A DNA stretch of 64,000 bases from Nematostella vectensis (taxonomy: Eukaryota; Cnidaria; Anthozoa; Actiniaria; Edwardsiidae), in contig NC_064034.1 in NCBI RefSeq assembly GCF_932526225.1, positions 11,854,887-11,918,886 of the forward strand, given 5' to 3'. Below, piece after piece: positions 43,030 to 56,000 of the stretch. The position numbers were made by a program, and so were the translations under genes. Each line of letters opens with the position of its first letter. The stretch's first letter is position 1. The notes under the pieces are model-generated. The model saw nothing but the letters and a program-made list of their open reading frames with translations, ran no database searches and had not been told where the DNA came from.

Positions 43030-46000
43030 CGAATAACGGAGAGTACCACACACGGATAATCTTGTACAACAGTAAAATGAGGACCACACCAGACACGTTA
43101 TCTAAGCTACGGAGAGTACCACACACACGGATAATCTTGTACAACCGTAGTTATGAGGACCACACTAGACACGTTACCTAAGCTACGGAGAGTACCACAC
43201 ACAGATAATCTACAAGATCTAATACAACCGTAGTTATGAGGACCGCACCAGACGCAATCTAAAACTATGAAAAGAGTCACGAGGACCGCACCAGACACGT
43301 TATCTAAGCTATGGAGAGTACCACACACGGATAATCTTGTACAACCGTAGTTACGAGGACCGCATCAGACGTTACCTAAGCTACGGAGAGTACCACACAC
43401 ACGGATAATCTTGTACAACCGTATTTATGAGGACCGCACCAGACACGTCATCTAAGCTACTGTGAGTACCACACACGGATAATCTTGTACAACTGTAGTT
43501 ATGAGGACCGCAACTGACAGGTTATCCTAAGCTATGGAGGGTACCACACACACAGATACACTTTTACAACCGTAGTTATGAGGACCGCACCAAATGCATT
43601 ATCTCAGCTACGGAGATTACCACGCACAAGGATAATCTCGTACAACCGTAGTTACGAGGACCACACCAGACACGTTATCTAAGCTACGGAGAGTACCACG
43701 CACAAGGATAATCTTGCACAGTCGTAGTTACGAGGACCGCACCACATACGTTATCTAAGCTACGGAGAGTACCACACACGGATAATCTTGTACAACCGTA
43801 GTTACGAGGACCGCACCACACACGTTATCTAAGCTACGGAGAGTACCACACACACGGATAATCTTGTACAACCGTAGTTATGAGGACCGCACCACACGTT
43901 TTCTAAGCTACGGAGAGTACCACACACAGATAATCTTGTACGACCGTAGTTACGAGGACCACACCAGACACGTTATCTAAGCTACGGAGAGTACCACACA
44001 CGGATAATCTTGTACAACCGTAGTTGTGAGGACCGCAACAGACACGTTATCTAAGCTACGAAGAGTACCACACACGGATAATCTTGTACAACCGTAGTTA
44101 CGAGGACCGCACCACACACGTTATCTAAGCTACGGAGAGTACCACACACACGGATAATCTTGTACAACCGTAGTTATGGGGACCACATAATAAGGGGGTC
44201 GTTTCTGAAAAGGACCGGTAATTACCGGACCCGTTAGGTTACCGGGGGATTTTTCGGGATACTTTTTCGGGTGCTGAAATGCGTTTCTTAACGCTGGTTG
44301 TTTACCGGCTCCCGATAAGGTAATTATTTATAATTTTCAAAGTTTATGAATAGATTGGCTGAATAATGAATGAGTTTTAATGAGAAATCCTAGATTTCTC
44401 GATGTTTTTAGACAGCTGAGACACCAAACATCACGTTAAGCGTAGGCACTTTTTTTTAAAAAAGACTAAAAAACAAGTAATTAAGTCTCATGTTGTAGCA
44501 AAACTTACAATAACTTCGCAAAGTTGTTTACAATCTTTTAGGCGCACGGTGACAGCTACATGTCAAATCGAGGTGAAACCCGATTGGCCGATAAGTGATC
44601 GCATAAAATGATGTTAGCCGTGATTGGTCCTCTTCTTACCGGGTTCTGTAAAAGCATTGGAAGGGTTTCTATTCCTCTCTGATGAAAATTTCCTACAACT
44701 CGACACGACTTGAAAATGGCGAGATTTGATAGCAAAAAAGCAACAAATTGATTATCTAAACTTAGCAAACTGAAGATGAGTAATTGATCTATGAATTCAG
44801 CTATGAATATTAGGAAAAAACATCGATTTTTTGGTACCATTTTTCGCATAAGATGCGATTCCCGGTACATTTACGGGAGCTCTTGTGCTCCTGTCAGTTA
44901 GCAGGATTTTGTTTTCGGTCCGAAGATAACAGGAATTGGAGAGCTTATCGGGGCGGGCTTACTAGGTGATTTTCTGAGTTTACCACACACGGATAATTTT
45001 GTACAACTGTAGTTATGAGGACCGCAACTGACACGTTATCCTAAGCTACGGAGAGTACCACACACGGATAATCTTGTACAACCGTAGTTACGAGGACCGC
45101 ACCAGACACGTTATCTAAGCTACGGAGATTACCACACACACGGTTAATCTTGTACAACCGTATTTATGAGGACCGCAGACACGTAATCTTAGCTATCGAG
45201 AGTACCACACACGGATAATCTTGTACAACCGTAGTTACGAGGAACGCACCACACAGGTTATCTAAGCTACGGAGAGTACCACACACACGGATAATCTGGT
45301 ACAACCGTAGTTACGAGGACCACACCAGACACGTTATCTAAGCTACGGAGAGTACCATACACACGGATAATCTTGTACAACCGTTTTTATGAGGACCGCA
45401 GACACGTTGTCTAAGCTATCGAGAGTGCCACACACGGATAATCTTGTACAACTGTAGTTATGAGGACCGCACCAGACACATTATCTAAGATATGGAGAGT
45501 ACCACACACGGATAATCTTGTACAACCGTAGTTACGAGGACCGCACCACACACGTTATCTAAGCTACGGAGAGTACCACACACACGGATAATCTTGTACA
45601 ACCGTAGTTATGGGGACCACATAAGGGGGTCGTTTCTGAAAAGGACCGGTAATTACCGGACCAGTTAGGTTACCGGGGGAGTTTTCGGGATACTTTTTCG
45701 GGTGCGGAAATGCGTTTCTTAACGCTGGTTGTTTACCGGCTCCCGATAAGGTAATTATTTAAAATTTTCAAAGTTCATGAATAGATTGGCTGAATAATGA
45801 ATGAGTTTTAATGAGAAATCCTAGATTTTGCGATGTTTTTAGACAGCTGAGACACCAGACATCACGTTAAGCGTAGGCACTTTAAAAAAAAAAAGACTAA
45901 AAAACAAGTAATAAAGTCTCATGTTGTAGCAAAACTTCCAATAACTTCGCAAAGTTGTTTACAATCTTTTAGGCGCACGGTGACAGCTACATGTCAAATC

Positions 46001-47720
46001 GAGGTGAAACCTGATTGGCCGATAAGTGATCGCATAAAATGATGTTAGCCGTGATTGGTCCTCTTCTTACCGGGTTCTGTAAAAGCATTGGAAGGGTTTC
46101 TATTCCTCTCTGATGAAAACTTCCTACAATTCGACACGACTTGAAAATGGCGAGATTTGATAGCAAAAAAGCAACAAATTGATTATCAAAACTTAGCAAA
46201 CTGAAGATGAGTAATTGATCTATGAATTCAGCTATGAATATTAGGAAAAAACATCGATTTTTTGGTACCATTTTTCGCATAAGATGCGATTCCCGGTACA
46301 TTTACGGGAGCTCTTGTGCTCCTGTCAGCAGGATTTTGTTTTCGGTCCGAAGATAACAGGAATTGGAGAGCTTATCGGGGCGGGCTTACTAGGTGATTTT
46401 TTGAGTTTACCACACACGGATAATTTTGTACAACTGTAGTTATGAGGACCGCAACTGACACGTTATCCTAAGCTACGGAGAGTACCACACACGGATAATC
46501 TTGTACAACCGTAGTTACGAGGACCGCACCAGACACGTTATCTAAGCTACGGAGATTACCACACACACGGTTAATCTTGTACAACCGTATTTATGAGGAC
46601 CGCAGACACGTAATCTTAGCTATCGAGAGTACCACACACGGATAATCTTGTACAACCGTAGTTACGAGGAACGCACCACACAGGTTATCTAAGCTACGGA
46701 GAGTACCACACACACGGATAATCTGGTACAACCGTAGTTACGAGGACCACACCAGACACGTTATCTAAGCTACGGAGAGTACCATACACACGGATAATCT
46801 TGTACAACCGTTTTTATGAGGACCGCAGACACGTTGTCTAAGCTATCGAGAGTGCCACACACGGATAATCTTGTACAACTGTAGTTATGAGGACCGCACC
46901 AGACACATTATCTAAGATATGGAGAGTACCACACACACGGATAATCTTGTACAACCGTAGTTACGAGGACCGCACCACACACGTTATCTAAGCTACGGAG
47001 AGTACCACACACACGGATAATCTTGTACAACCGTAGTTATGGGGACCACATAATAAGGGGGTCGTTTCTGAAAAGGACCGGTAATTACCGGACCCGTTAG
47101 GTTACCGGGGGATTTTTCGGGATACTTTTTCGGGTGCTGAAATGCGTTTCTTAACGCTGGTTGTTTACCGGCTCCCGATAAGGTAATTATTTATAATTTT
47201 CAAAGTTTATGAATAGATTGGCTGAATAATGAATGAGTTTTAATGAGAAATCCTAGATTTCTCGATGTTTTTAGACAGCTGAGACACCAAACATCACGTT
47301 AAGCGTAGGCACTTTTTTTAAAAAAAGACTAAAAAACAAGTAATTAAGTCTCATGTTGTAGCAAAACTTCCAATAACTTCGCAAAGTTGTTTACAATCTT
47401 TTAGGCGCACGGTGACAGCTACATGTCAAATCGAGGTGAAACCTGACCTGAGCTTATCGGGGCGGGCTTACTAGGTGATTTTCTGAGTTTACCACACACG
47501 GATAATTTTGTACAACTGTAGTTATGAGGACCGCAACTGACACGTTATCCTAAGCTACGGAGAGTACCACACACGGATAATCTTGTACAACCGTAGTTAC
47601 GAGGACCGCACCAGACACGTTATCTAAGCTACGTAGAGTAACACGCACACGGATAATCTTGTACAACCGTAGGTCCGCACCAAATGCGTTATCTAAGCTA
47701 CGGGGATTACCACACACACA
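43030..47720. repeat. Higher-order satellite: 74-bp monomers in 1.43-kb units
   Basis: The 74-bp monomer is ACGGAGAGTACCACACACGG, ATAATCTTGTACAACCGTAG, TTATGAGGACCGCACCAGAC, ACGTTATCTAAGCT. About 15 monomers fill 43030-44185. Then a unit of a ~790-bp non-tandem spacer plus about 8-9 monomers repeats: the junction GGGGACCACATAA is at 44178, 45612 and 47041. The third spacer is internally deleted (about 47445). The spacer starts with inverted ACCGGTAATTACCGG words. A 104-codon minus-strand frame in the spacer is not selected and is not a gene. Confidence 0.95.
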
Positions 47721-48760
47721 AATACAAATGCAAATACTTTTGCGAAAACATATATGATGCACTCTTATACACGGTGTAATCTATGCAAACGGAGTTATTT
47801 TTAACAATCCCTACTGTGAATGGGGATGGTCTATTTTGCTGTCAATAAGGGCTAACGCCCTAAACAACACTTTCCTCTTCGATAAGTCTTTTGTTTCTTT
47901 TTCGTGTTTATGTTTACTCAATAGAGATAAATAAATTGCTCGAGCTACCTGTGATGATTCCCTTCACATGTCTTCCGTTTTCCTTTGGGTAGTGTGTAGG
48001 TAGCAATGCAATTTTTTTAGTGTAGGTAGCAATGCAAAATCGAGTTATTATTTTGTGATTGCCGCCTCAGAATTTTTACGAGCTTAAAGAAGGCTAATCA
48101 CGCCACCATTTTATACTCCTACTTAATGCCGAATCACACAAAACATCCGTTTCCATCAGCTAGTTCAAGCGAGTAACCAAAATATTTTCGATCAAATATC
48201 GTCAATAACGTATCAGACTTCATTCGAGGATTGTTATGTTGAAGTTTTTTTTGCAAATAAACCACTGTATTAAACAATAACAAAGGAGTGGTTGATCGAT
48301 ATTATTTAAAAGCGTTGTTTAGACTTCTTTGCTAAAACAGAAAACGATAGTACCCTAAGATTCAATCCCCGTTTTGTGCGGCCAAGAAAATGACCATCAA
48401 TTTTCAAAGTTCTGTAGAAAACCTAAATCTCAATCAAATTCAATTTCCTTTTCATAATTTGAAAGCTTATCAATGTTTCTTTCTGCTAGTGAAAGGTGGT
48501 TATACGGACTTTAATTTAAAGTTTCGGAAACACCCAGTCACTATTAGGCTGTAAAAACATTGATCCTCGATTTCTACGTTTTATATTTTTTCATAATTTC
48601 TGAGATACCTCTTTATTATATAATCTGAAGATTAGTTGGCAGGTCTTTTAAATTTTCGTTAAAGTAAATAAGCATTAATAAAAGAATCGATAAATACATC
48701 GTTGAGATACAGAAGGAATAATGCACGCTCATTCGACGGGACTCCTGTGGTATATATCAT
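47721..48760. other. Intergenic stretch, nothing recognised
   Basis: AT-rich DNA between the satellite and the X-box. No exon with coding character recognised. Confidence 0.4.
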
Positions 48761-48767
48761 TTGTAGT

Positions 48768-48781
48768 GTTACCTTGGCAAC
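48768..48781 (+). promoter_or_regulatory. Perfect RFX X-box
   Basis: GTTACCTTGGCAAC fits the RFX-factor X-box consensus (GTNRCC, 0-3 spacer bases, RGYAAC) with two symmetrical half-sites. X-boxes of this quality usually sit near the transcription start of ciliary genes in animals. A splice donor follows about 160 bases downstream. Binding here is inferred from sequence only. Confidence 0.55.
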
Positions 48782-48799
48782 AATTTATCTGAAGACAGT

Positions 48800-48938
48800 T
48801 TGAGTTGGAGAACTGTTTTCGAGACGAGCCGTGGTTGCACGATCCTTCATCATCGAAAATCATCCACCATCCGAAGTTAAACATCCATTTTTACCTTCTA
48901 AATACGTTGTATAAAGATTTTGGAGCATATCCGGAAGG
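48800..48938 (+). other. Candidate 5' UTR exon
   Basis: A stretch of more balanced base composition ends in a strong donor (CGGAAG, then GTAAGTTT at 48939). It has no long open frame, so it would be non-coding. It would begin just after the X-box. Support is limited to the donor and its position. Confidence 0.3.
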
Positions 48939-49887
48939 TAAGTTTAAATGATAATCGTGATTTGTTTTATTAACTAATCCTCAACCTTGTATTCTCGCCC
49001 TCGCTCGAGCCGAACAAAATTTATTCATTTCTTCAGTGAGTGCGTAGCTCCGTAAAGACAAGCATAAAATAAAGTGGCTCTATATATAACATAACCTACT
49101 CATCAACCTTTCTTGAAACAAAACGAAAAATAAGCAATGTTTGGATAGGTTTTGAAGCGATAATTTTTTTATAGCCGCTACGCAGGCTATAAATTTTTGA
49201 AGTTTGTTGTTTGTACATGCGCGCAATACTGAGTACTTAATGACACCTTTTAAAATAAGCGCGAAAAATCCAAATTAAAATTTGAACCGTTTTTTTTAAT
49301 TGCCTTTCAAATCTAAACGGGCTTTCATTTCACATTTCTGACGATTTTAGGTATTATTTTTAATATCTATGCTTTGTTTACTGCATCTTCATTTTGTCTT
49401 AGTTAAACTAATTGACAGTCATATGGCACATTTGTTTTCTTCAGCCCAAACATGACTATGTGAACACCTAGTTCATTAGTTCCTGTTAACACCTCGGGGG
49501 TCATCTTTAGCAAATCTGGCAACCAATATGAATATTGTGGTATTTTTGTCCATTTTGGCCTAAAAGTTTACCTTTTCACTTTTGCAATATTACTTCCGGT
49601 TGGATACACTAAGCAGCTAAGCTCTAAGCAGTGGGGAGAATGCCAGTTTGGGAAGGAGGGGAAAAATGGATTAACATTGGCCATCAAAACATTCGACTCC
49701 AGGCCACTCTGGCATTTTATTCGCAGTAAACCAATAGTTCAAAATGGCAGCTTGGTAGCAGAACGTTGTACACTTTCGGTTTTGCCAGTTTACCAAACAG
49801 TTTTCAAAGCTTCAAAGTATTGCAAGGATTAGATAGAATATTATGTAAGCTCGGGGTGAATCACATGCAAGATTTCCTCTGTGTAGC

Positions 49888-50127
49888 TATCATGATTTGG
49901 TCGATTTAATCAATAACCGTGCATTATTGCAAACCTCTGAAATCAAGTCAGAGGAACTGTTTGACAAAAAAATGTGTGTATTTATCTATGATAACTCTAC
50001 AAATTCAAGAGAAAACAACAAGACTTATCTGCTGACACTCATCAATGAACAGCAGGAACAGCTTACTGCTTCTTTGTTAAAATTTAATGTCATCTCTAAT
50101 AAGTCTTTAATTGTCATGGGATTATGA
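49888..50127 (+). CDS. Candidate 3'-terminal coding exon, unknown protein
   Basis: A pyrimidine-rich tract and CTGTGTAG acceptor precede an open frame of about 79 codons ending in TGA. It contains YHDLVDLINNRALLQTSEI, FIYDNSTNSRENNKTYLLT and LLKFNVISNKSLIVMGL. The composition looks protein-like (mixed polar and hydrophobic, few rare residues), and AATAAA lies about 415 bases downstream. I do not recognise the family. I found no upstream coding exon that splices to it, so it could also be fortuitous. Confidence 0.3.
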   Translation, partial: YHDLVDLINNRALLQTSEIKSEELFDKKMCVFIYDNSTNSRENNKTYLLTLINEQQEQLTASLLKFNVISNKSLIVMGL

Positions 50128-50542
50128 AATGGTTAAATGGTTTCCTGTTCACACTGTTTCCTTTTAAGGAGATACAGGTACAGTTTTATTAAAAAAGAAG
50201 CCATAACTGCACAGATTTCCTTCTGAATTGGGGCGAATTCTCACTAGAAATTGCCATTTCTCGGCATCTTTCCGTCTTAGCCGTTCACCATTACACTGAT
50301 AGTTGGTGCACAGCTTGCGATTTCTGCTGAACATCTTGTTCATGACTTTTTGGCATTTTCACAAGGACAATGAACCATTATATTACTTCCTTTCTTCCTG
50401 AACTGGCATACCACACTGCTAAGGAGCCCATGTCTCATAACCCACAATGCTTAATGGGTTATCAAATAGATAAGCTAATATTAAAACAGTTCAAGTTAAG
50501 AAAGCTGTTAGTGTTTTTATGACTGTATATAATGTTAATATG

Positions 50543-50548
50543 AATAAA
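50543..50548 (+). terminator. Possible poly(A) signal
   Basis: AATAAA downstream of the candidate terminal exon. Its meaning depends on that exon being real. Confidence 0.2.
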
Positions 50549-50559
50549 CATTTACATGG

Positions 50560-51768
50560 CTTTTAAACAAATTGACCACAATATTTTTATTCTATGCCAG
50601 AATATTTGTTAAAGAGGATAATGAAATTTGTTTGATATAGGGTGTTACAGAACCTTTAAGGTACTCATACCTATTTTCAGACGGTACCTATTATTGGACA
50701 GTTGCACAAAAAAATCATAAAAATCTCACTTCACAGGAAAACAAGCTGAAAACTGACTCATCAGGTTAAAGAACTGACATTTAGAGAACAATGTTTTCCA
50801 AAGCTTTTTACAAGACTTGGTGTTTATTGCAGCTGTTTTTGATTGTTTGGTTTGATTGACTACGCACCATTATCAAACAAAGAAAGGGATTTTGGATTTT
50901 TGGAGGTCGCACAACAACGAATTTGGCTATAATTCCCAAAACAAGAAATAATCTTTACTCATGCACCTCATGGCGAGTTTTAAAACCTTCCATTTTGTTG
51001 TTGATGTCTCAGGATGCAATTTGGCCTCTCTTTCTGTATTCCTGATTTGTTTGGACAGTACCTTACCCTTGCAACCTACTGTATTATCAGACAGTCTAAC
51101 ATTTGCTGAATTATTCAACATAAATTTGAGCCGTCACACATTTACAAACATGACTTTTAAAAACTAAATTCGTCAACAATTATTGGCTGTGGTATTTTAG
51201 TTACAGTTAAAATACTTGCATTTTTTTTGTATTACTCTCACAAAGAAGTCTGATATTAGGTAAGAGCTTTTGATAATATGGTCAGTAAAATACTTCTATC
51301 TTGCGACCGTTTTCTATTAAATTTCCTGGCCATCAATTTTTGTGGTCTATAATGGGTATAGTACCTACTTCTCTCAAATAAGAAATGAGAAATGTTCTCC
51401 ATAGCATTATCATTGAAGCAAATCAGCAACAATTTCTATTGAAATCCAGCCCTAAACCAGAAGTTATAAGTCATCCCAATCCAATTTTAGGGCACATCAA
51501 GCTCTGCTCATACTTAAAACAGCATAAATGTGGATTTTTGTCCAATCCAAAACATCCAAATATTTTATACAAGTTATGCAAACACTCATATTTATTTCAA
51601 AGTTGAACCCTCCATTTGTTTATAGAGTGCACATTTTTTTCTATTTTTATAGAGAACAAAGTGACTTTAAGCTGGCCTTCCAAATGTAAAAGTTTCTCCT
51701 TTATGTTTACTTTTAGCCTCTTGTTCTTCAAACTTGTGACAAGCTCATTGTTTTGGTCTTACGTCTCA
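50560..51768. other. Intergenic stretch, nothing recognised
   Basis: AT-rich, with overlapping open frames on both strands near 50930-51170 and one at 51385-51606 that have no recognisable domain. No element boundaries found. Confidence 0.35.
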
Positions 51769-51774
51769 TGTATG

Positions 51775-52269
51775 CAGGGCTTCTGGAATTACGCGCTTGT
51801 GTGGAAGCGCGTAATTTGGCTTTTTCCGCGTAATCCGCGTTATCCACAAATTTCCACGTAATCCCACATAATTTGGATAAATTTTGAAAGACAAAACATT
51901 TAATTGCACAGCTGATGGGTTCTTACCTCTATTTCTCGTAAAAAAAAGAGAGATATTCTTCGTAAGAGTGCGATGTTTCAAACGGAATTTCGTAAACAAA
52001 TAAAATGACTAGGTGCTCTTTGCTAAACTGCGAAGGCCTAGGACTAATAATAAAATACCTTTTTTTATAGGCTGGTAGCTAGGAGCCAATGAAAACTTGC
52101 CTATTTTCACACAAAAAAAATCACCTTTTCAAGTTATTTCGTGCTTTCCTTCGGTACAAAATGTAGTTTGGGCGTAACAGTTGATATTCCGTGTAATTTA
52201 GCGCATAATTTAGTAAAGAATCCCGCGTAATTTTGAGGGTTTTTTTTTTGCGTAATTCCAGAAGCTCTG
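51775..52269. mobile_element. 495-bp TIR element with 6-bp target duplication
   Basis: The left terminus CAGGGCTTCTGGAATTACGC and the right terminus GCGTAATTCCAGAAGCTCTG are inverted with one mismatch. Both sides are flanked by an exact TGTATG (51769-51774 and 52270-52275). GCGTAATYC-like words are concentrated under both ends. There is no transposase, so it is non-autonomous. Confidence 0.85.
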
Positions 52270-52275
52270 TGTATG

Positions 52276-53040
52276 GAGAATGACGATTTCCATGATGTTT
52301 GCATTCTTTTTGTTCATGATTGTTGTGCATCACATCCAAAGACAAAAATTGACATTTGTTTCTAATTCTACTTTAAATTGCTTCTCATACCATTCACTGC
52401 AAAAGTCGTACTGTAGCTTTCCCCAAAAAAATGACATCCAGTTTTTTTTATTCATTGAATAAATAGAAATATTGCAGAGATAACATAAAAATCAACCTTT
52501 CTTTTTGAAAAAAAATATGATATAAGTAGGATAGATATTCTCAATTTTTATTTTTTACATAAAAGATGCATGTATCTAAAAGATGAATTTTAATGATTCT
52601 TTACATTTATGTGAAGCTTTTTTCCTAAATTAAACTTAAATATGTCAACGTTGTGGACATTAAGTAATGTCCACAATAATGGGTCCTCATGCGGAAACAA
52701 GTGAGAAATCTGGAATTTTTTTCACTCCAAGGCACAAGCCCCTTTTTCAGTGAGCCCTGTGAAATGGGCGTGAACCCAAATTCTCAATATTTTATCATTT
52801 TCATAAGGCTCAATGGTTTGGAAGGCTCAATGTAATTTGAAAAAATCTTGATATTGCATATCTCATGTGGAATTGCCCAGTCTACCTGCAATAGTTGTAT
52901 CACCTGTCTGTTGTTTTGCATGTTCTTTTTTACTGTATATAACCTCTACAAAAAGGCGCTTAATCAATAACTGTTACTTTTATTATTTTTTTTTCCTTTT
53001 CAGGTTAAATAATCACTTCTACTGCCCTGCCTGGTGTGTG
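52276..53040. other. Intergenic stretch, nothing recognised
   Basis: AT-rich. A small perfect palindrome, GTGGACATTA, AG, TAATGTCCAC, lies near 52653-52674. No gene recognised. Confidence 0.35.
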
Positions 53041-53044
53041 GTGG

Positions 53045-56000
53045 ATAAGAGGCTCAACTCAGTTTGATTAGCATTGGTCACCTGTACAGCAGATATGGGG
53101 TTCAACTACAGTGATTATAAGGATTAGCCCAGTTTGAATAGCATTGGTCTTATGTACAGTGAATATATGGATTAGCCCAGTTTGAATAGCATTGGTCTTG
53201 TGTACAATGGATTAGGCGCTCAGCTCAGTTTGCTTAGCATTAGTCTGGTGTGCGGTGCATAATTCCATTTTGATTATTATTGGATAAGGGGCCATGCACA
53301 GTTAAATAAGGATTGGTTGGGTTTACAGTGGAAAAGGTGCTTAGCTCAGTCTTGTGTACAATAGGGGGTTTAGTTCAGTATGCTTAGCATCAGTCTGGTG
53401 TGTGGTTGATAAGGGACCTAGTCAGTTTGATTATTATTGTTCCCATATACTAGCTCAGTTTGATTAGCATTTGTCTGGTGTGTGATGGATAACTGGCTGA
53501 GTTCAATTTGACGTAAAGTGCACTTGTAGCTCAGTTTGATTAGCATTGGCCCCTTGTGTGTTGGCTAGGGGCTAAGCTCAGTTGAATTAGGATTGTCTTG
53601 TGTACAAGGGGCTTAGCTCAGTTTGATGATATAACTGGAGGCATCAGTCTGATGATAACTGGCTTAAGTCCAATTTGATGGAAAAGGTGCTTGGCTCAGT
53701 CTTATGTACAGTTGATATGGGCTGGTTCAGTTTGATAAGCACCAGAATCTGGTGTGTGTTGGACATCAGTATCTGGTGTGTTGTGCATTTCAATTCTGTA
53801 CAGTGAATAAGGGAGTCAGCTCAGTTTGCTTAGCATTGGCCTTTATACAGTGCTGAGGGGCTTAGCTCATTTTTATTAGAGCTGATCGTATAAACAGTGG
53901 ATAAGAGCTTAACTTGTTTTGATTATTATTAGTCTGATGATGAACAGTGGATAGGGGCTTAATTCTAAACACTAGGTCCTGGTGGGGCATAGCTCAGATG
54001 AGTTAGTGTTGGTCTAGTTTACAGTGGATAAGGGCTTAATTCAGTGTCATTAACATTTGCATAGCATCAGTATAATGTGTGGTGTATAAGGGCCTTAAGC
54101 TCAGTTTGGATAACATCAGTATGGTGTGTAGTGAATAAGGGGCTTAAGCTCAGTTGGAATAGCATCAGTATAGTGTGTGGTGAATAAGGGGCTTAAGCTC
54201 AGTTGGAATAGCATCAGTATAGTGTGTGGTGTGAATAAGGGGCTTAAGCTCAGTTTGAATAGCATCAGTATGGTGTGTGGTGTATAAGGGGCTTAAGCTC
54301 AGTTGGAATAGCATCAGTATAGTGTGTGGTGAATAAGGGGCTTAAACTCAGTTTGAATAGCATCAGTATGGTGTGTAGTAAATGAGGGGCTTAAGCTCAG
54401 ATTGAATAGCATCAGTATGGTGTGTAGTGAATAAGGGGCTTAAGCTCAGTTTGAATAGCATCAGTATAGTGTGTAGTGAATAAGTAAGCCCAGTTTGATT
54501 AAGCACCAGTATAGTGTGTGGTGTATAAGGGGCTTAAGCTCAGTTAGAATAACATCAGTATGGTGTGTGGTGAATAAGGGGCTTAAGCTCAGTTTGAATA
54601 GCATCAGTATGGTGGGTGGTGAATAAGGGGCTTAAGCTCAGTTGGAATAGCATCAGTATAGTGTGTGGTGAATAAGGGGCTTAAACTCAGTTTGAATAGC
54701 ACCAGTATGGTGTGTAGTAAATAAGGGGCTTTAGCTCAGTTTTAATAGCATCAGTATAGTGTGTGGTGTATAAGGGGCTTAGACTCAGTTTGAATAACAT
54801 CATTATGGTGTGTGGTGAATAAGGGGCTTAAGCTCAGTTGGAATAGCATCAGTGTAGTGTGTGGTGTATAAGGGGCTTAAGCTCAGTTTTAATAGCATCA
54901 GTATAGTGTGTGGTGTATAAGGGGCTTAGACTCAGTTTGAATAACATCATTATGGTGTGTGGTGAATAAGGGGCTTAAGCTCAGTTGGAATAGCATCAGT
55001 ATAGTGTGTGGTGTATAAGGGGCTTAAGCTCAGTTTGAATTACATCAGTATGGTGTGTGGTGTATAAGGGGCTTAAGCTCAGTTGGAATAGCATCAGTAT
55101 GGTGTGTAGTGAATAAGGGGCTTAAGCTCAGTTGGAATAGCGTCAGTATAGTGTGTGGTGAATAAGGGGCTTAAACTCAGTTGGAATAGCATCAGTGTGG
55201 TGTGAATAAGGGGCTTAAGCTCAGTTGGAATAGCATCAGTATAGTGTGTGGTGAATAAGGGGCTTAAGCTCAGTTTAAATAGCATCATTATAGTGTGTGG
55301 TGAATAAGGGGCTTAAACTTAGTTGGAATAGCATCAGTATGGTGTGTGGTGTGAATAAGGGCCTTAAGCTCAGTTTGGATAGCACCAGTATGGTGTGTAG
55401 TAAATAAGGGGCTTAAGCTCAGTTTAAATAGCATCATTATTTAGTGTGTGGTGAATAAGGGGCTTATAAGCTCAGTTGGAATAGCATCAGTCTTGTTTGT
55501 GGTGGATAAGAGGCTTTGCTCGGTTTCATTCGTGTTTGTCTAAATGCATTAGATAAGGTGCTTAGTTCAGTTTGATTAATATTTGTTTGATGTAGAGTTG
55601 ATAAGGGAATTAGACTATCATTGGTCTGGTGTACAGTGGATAAGGTGTTAAGTTCAGTTTGGTTATTATTGTTCTGATAACTCAGTTTGATTATCATTGG
55701 TTTGTTGTAGAGCAGATGGGGCTTACCTCATATTGGTTTACAGTGGATACGGGGCTTAGCTCAGTTTGATTATCATTTGCCTGGTGTGCTGTGTTGAGGG
55801 CCCTGGCTCAGATGAGTCAGTGTTGGTCTTGTGTACAGTGTTTGAGGGGCTTAACTCACTTTGATTGGCATCAGTCTGATGTGTGATGGATAAGTGGTAA
55901 AGTTTAATTTGATGTACAGAGGTTAAGGTACTTTATTAGTTTGATTAGTATTTGTCTGTGGTCTGGTGTGCTGTGGTGAGGGCTTAGCTTAAATGAGTTA

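Noticed and set aside
44556-46301. 104-aa minus-strand frame conserved in two satellite spacers (44556-44870 and 45987-46301)
   Set aside because: The two copies differ at four bases and all four change the amino acid, so the identity reflects recent satellite duplication and not purifying selection.
50741-50790. Further hammerhead candidate (CTGATGAGTCAG, minus strand)
   Set aside because: Core-like CTGATGAG is present but there is no properly placed GAAA and no stem II or stem III complementarity. CTGATGA words near 44670, 46110 and 61681 fail for the same reason.
55094-55697. Leu/Ser/Thr-rich repeat proteins on the minus strand
   Set aside because: Translations of the 49-bp satellite.
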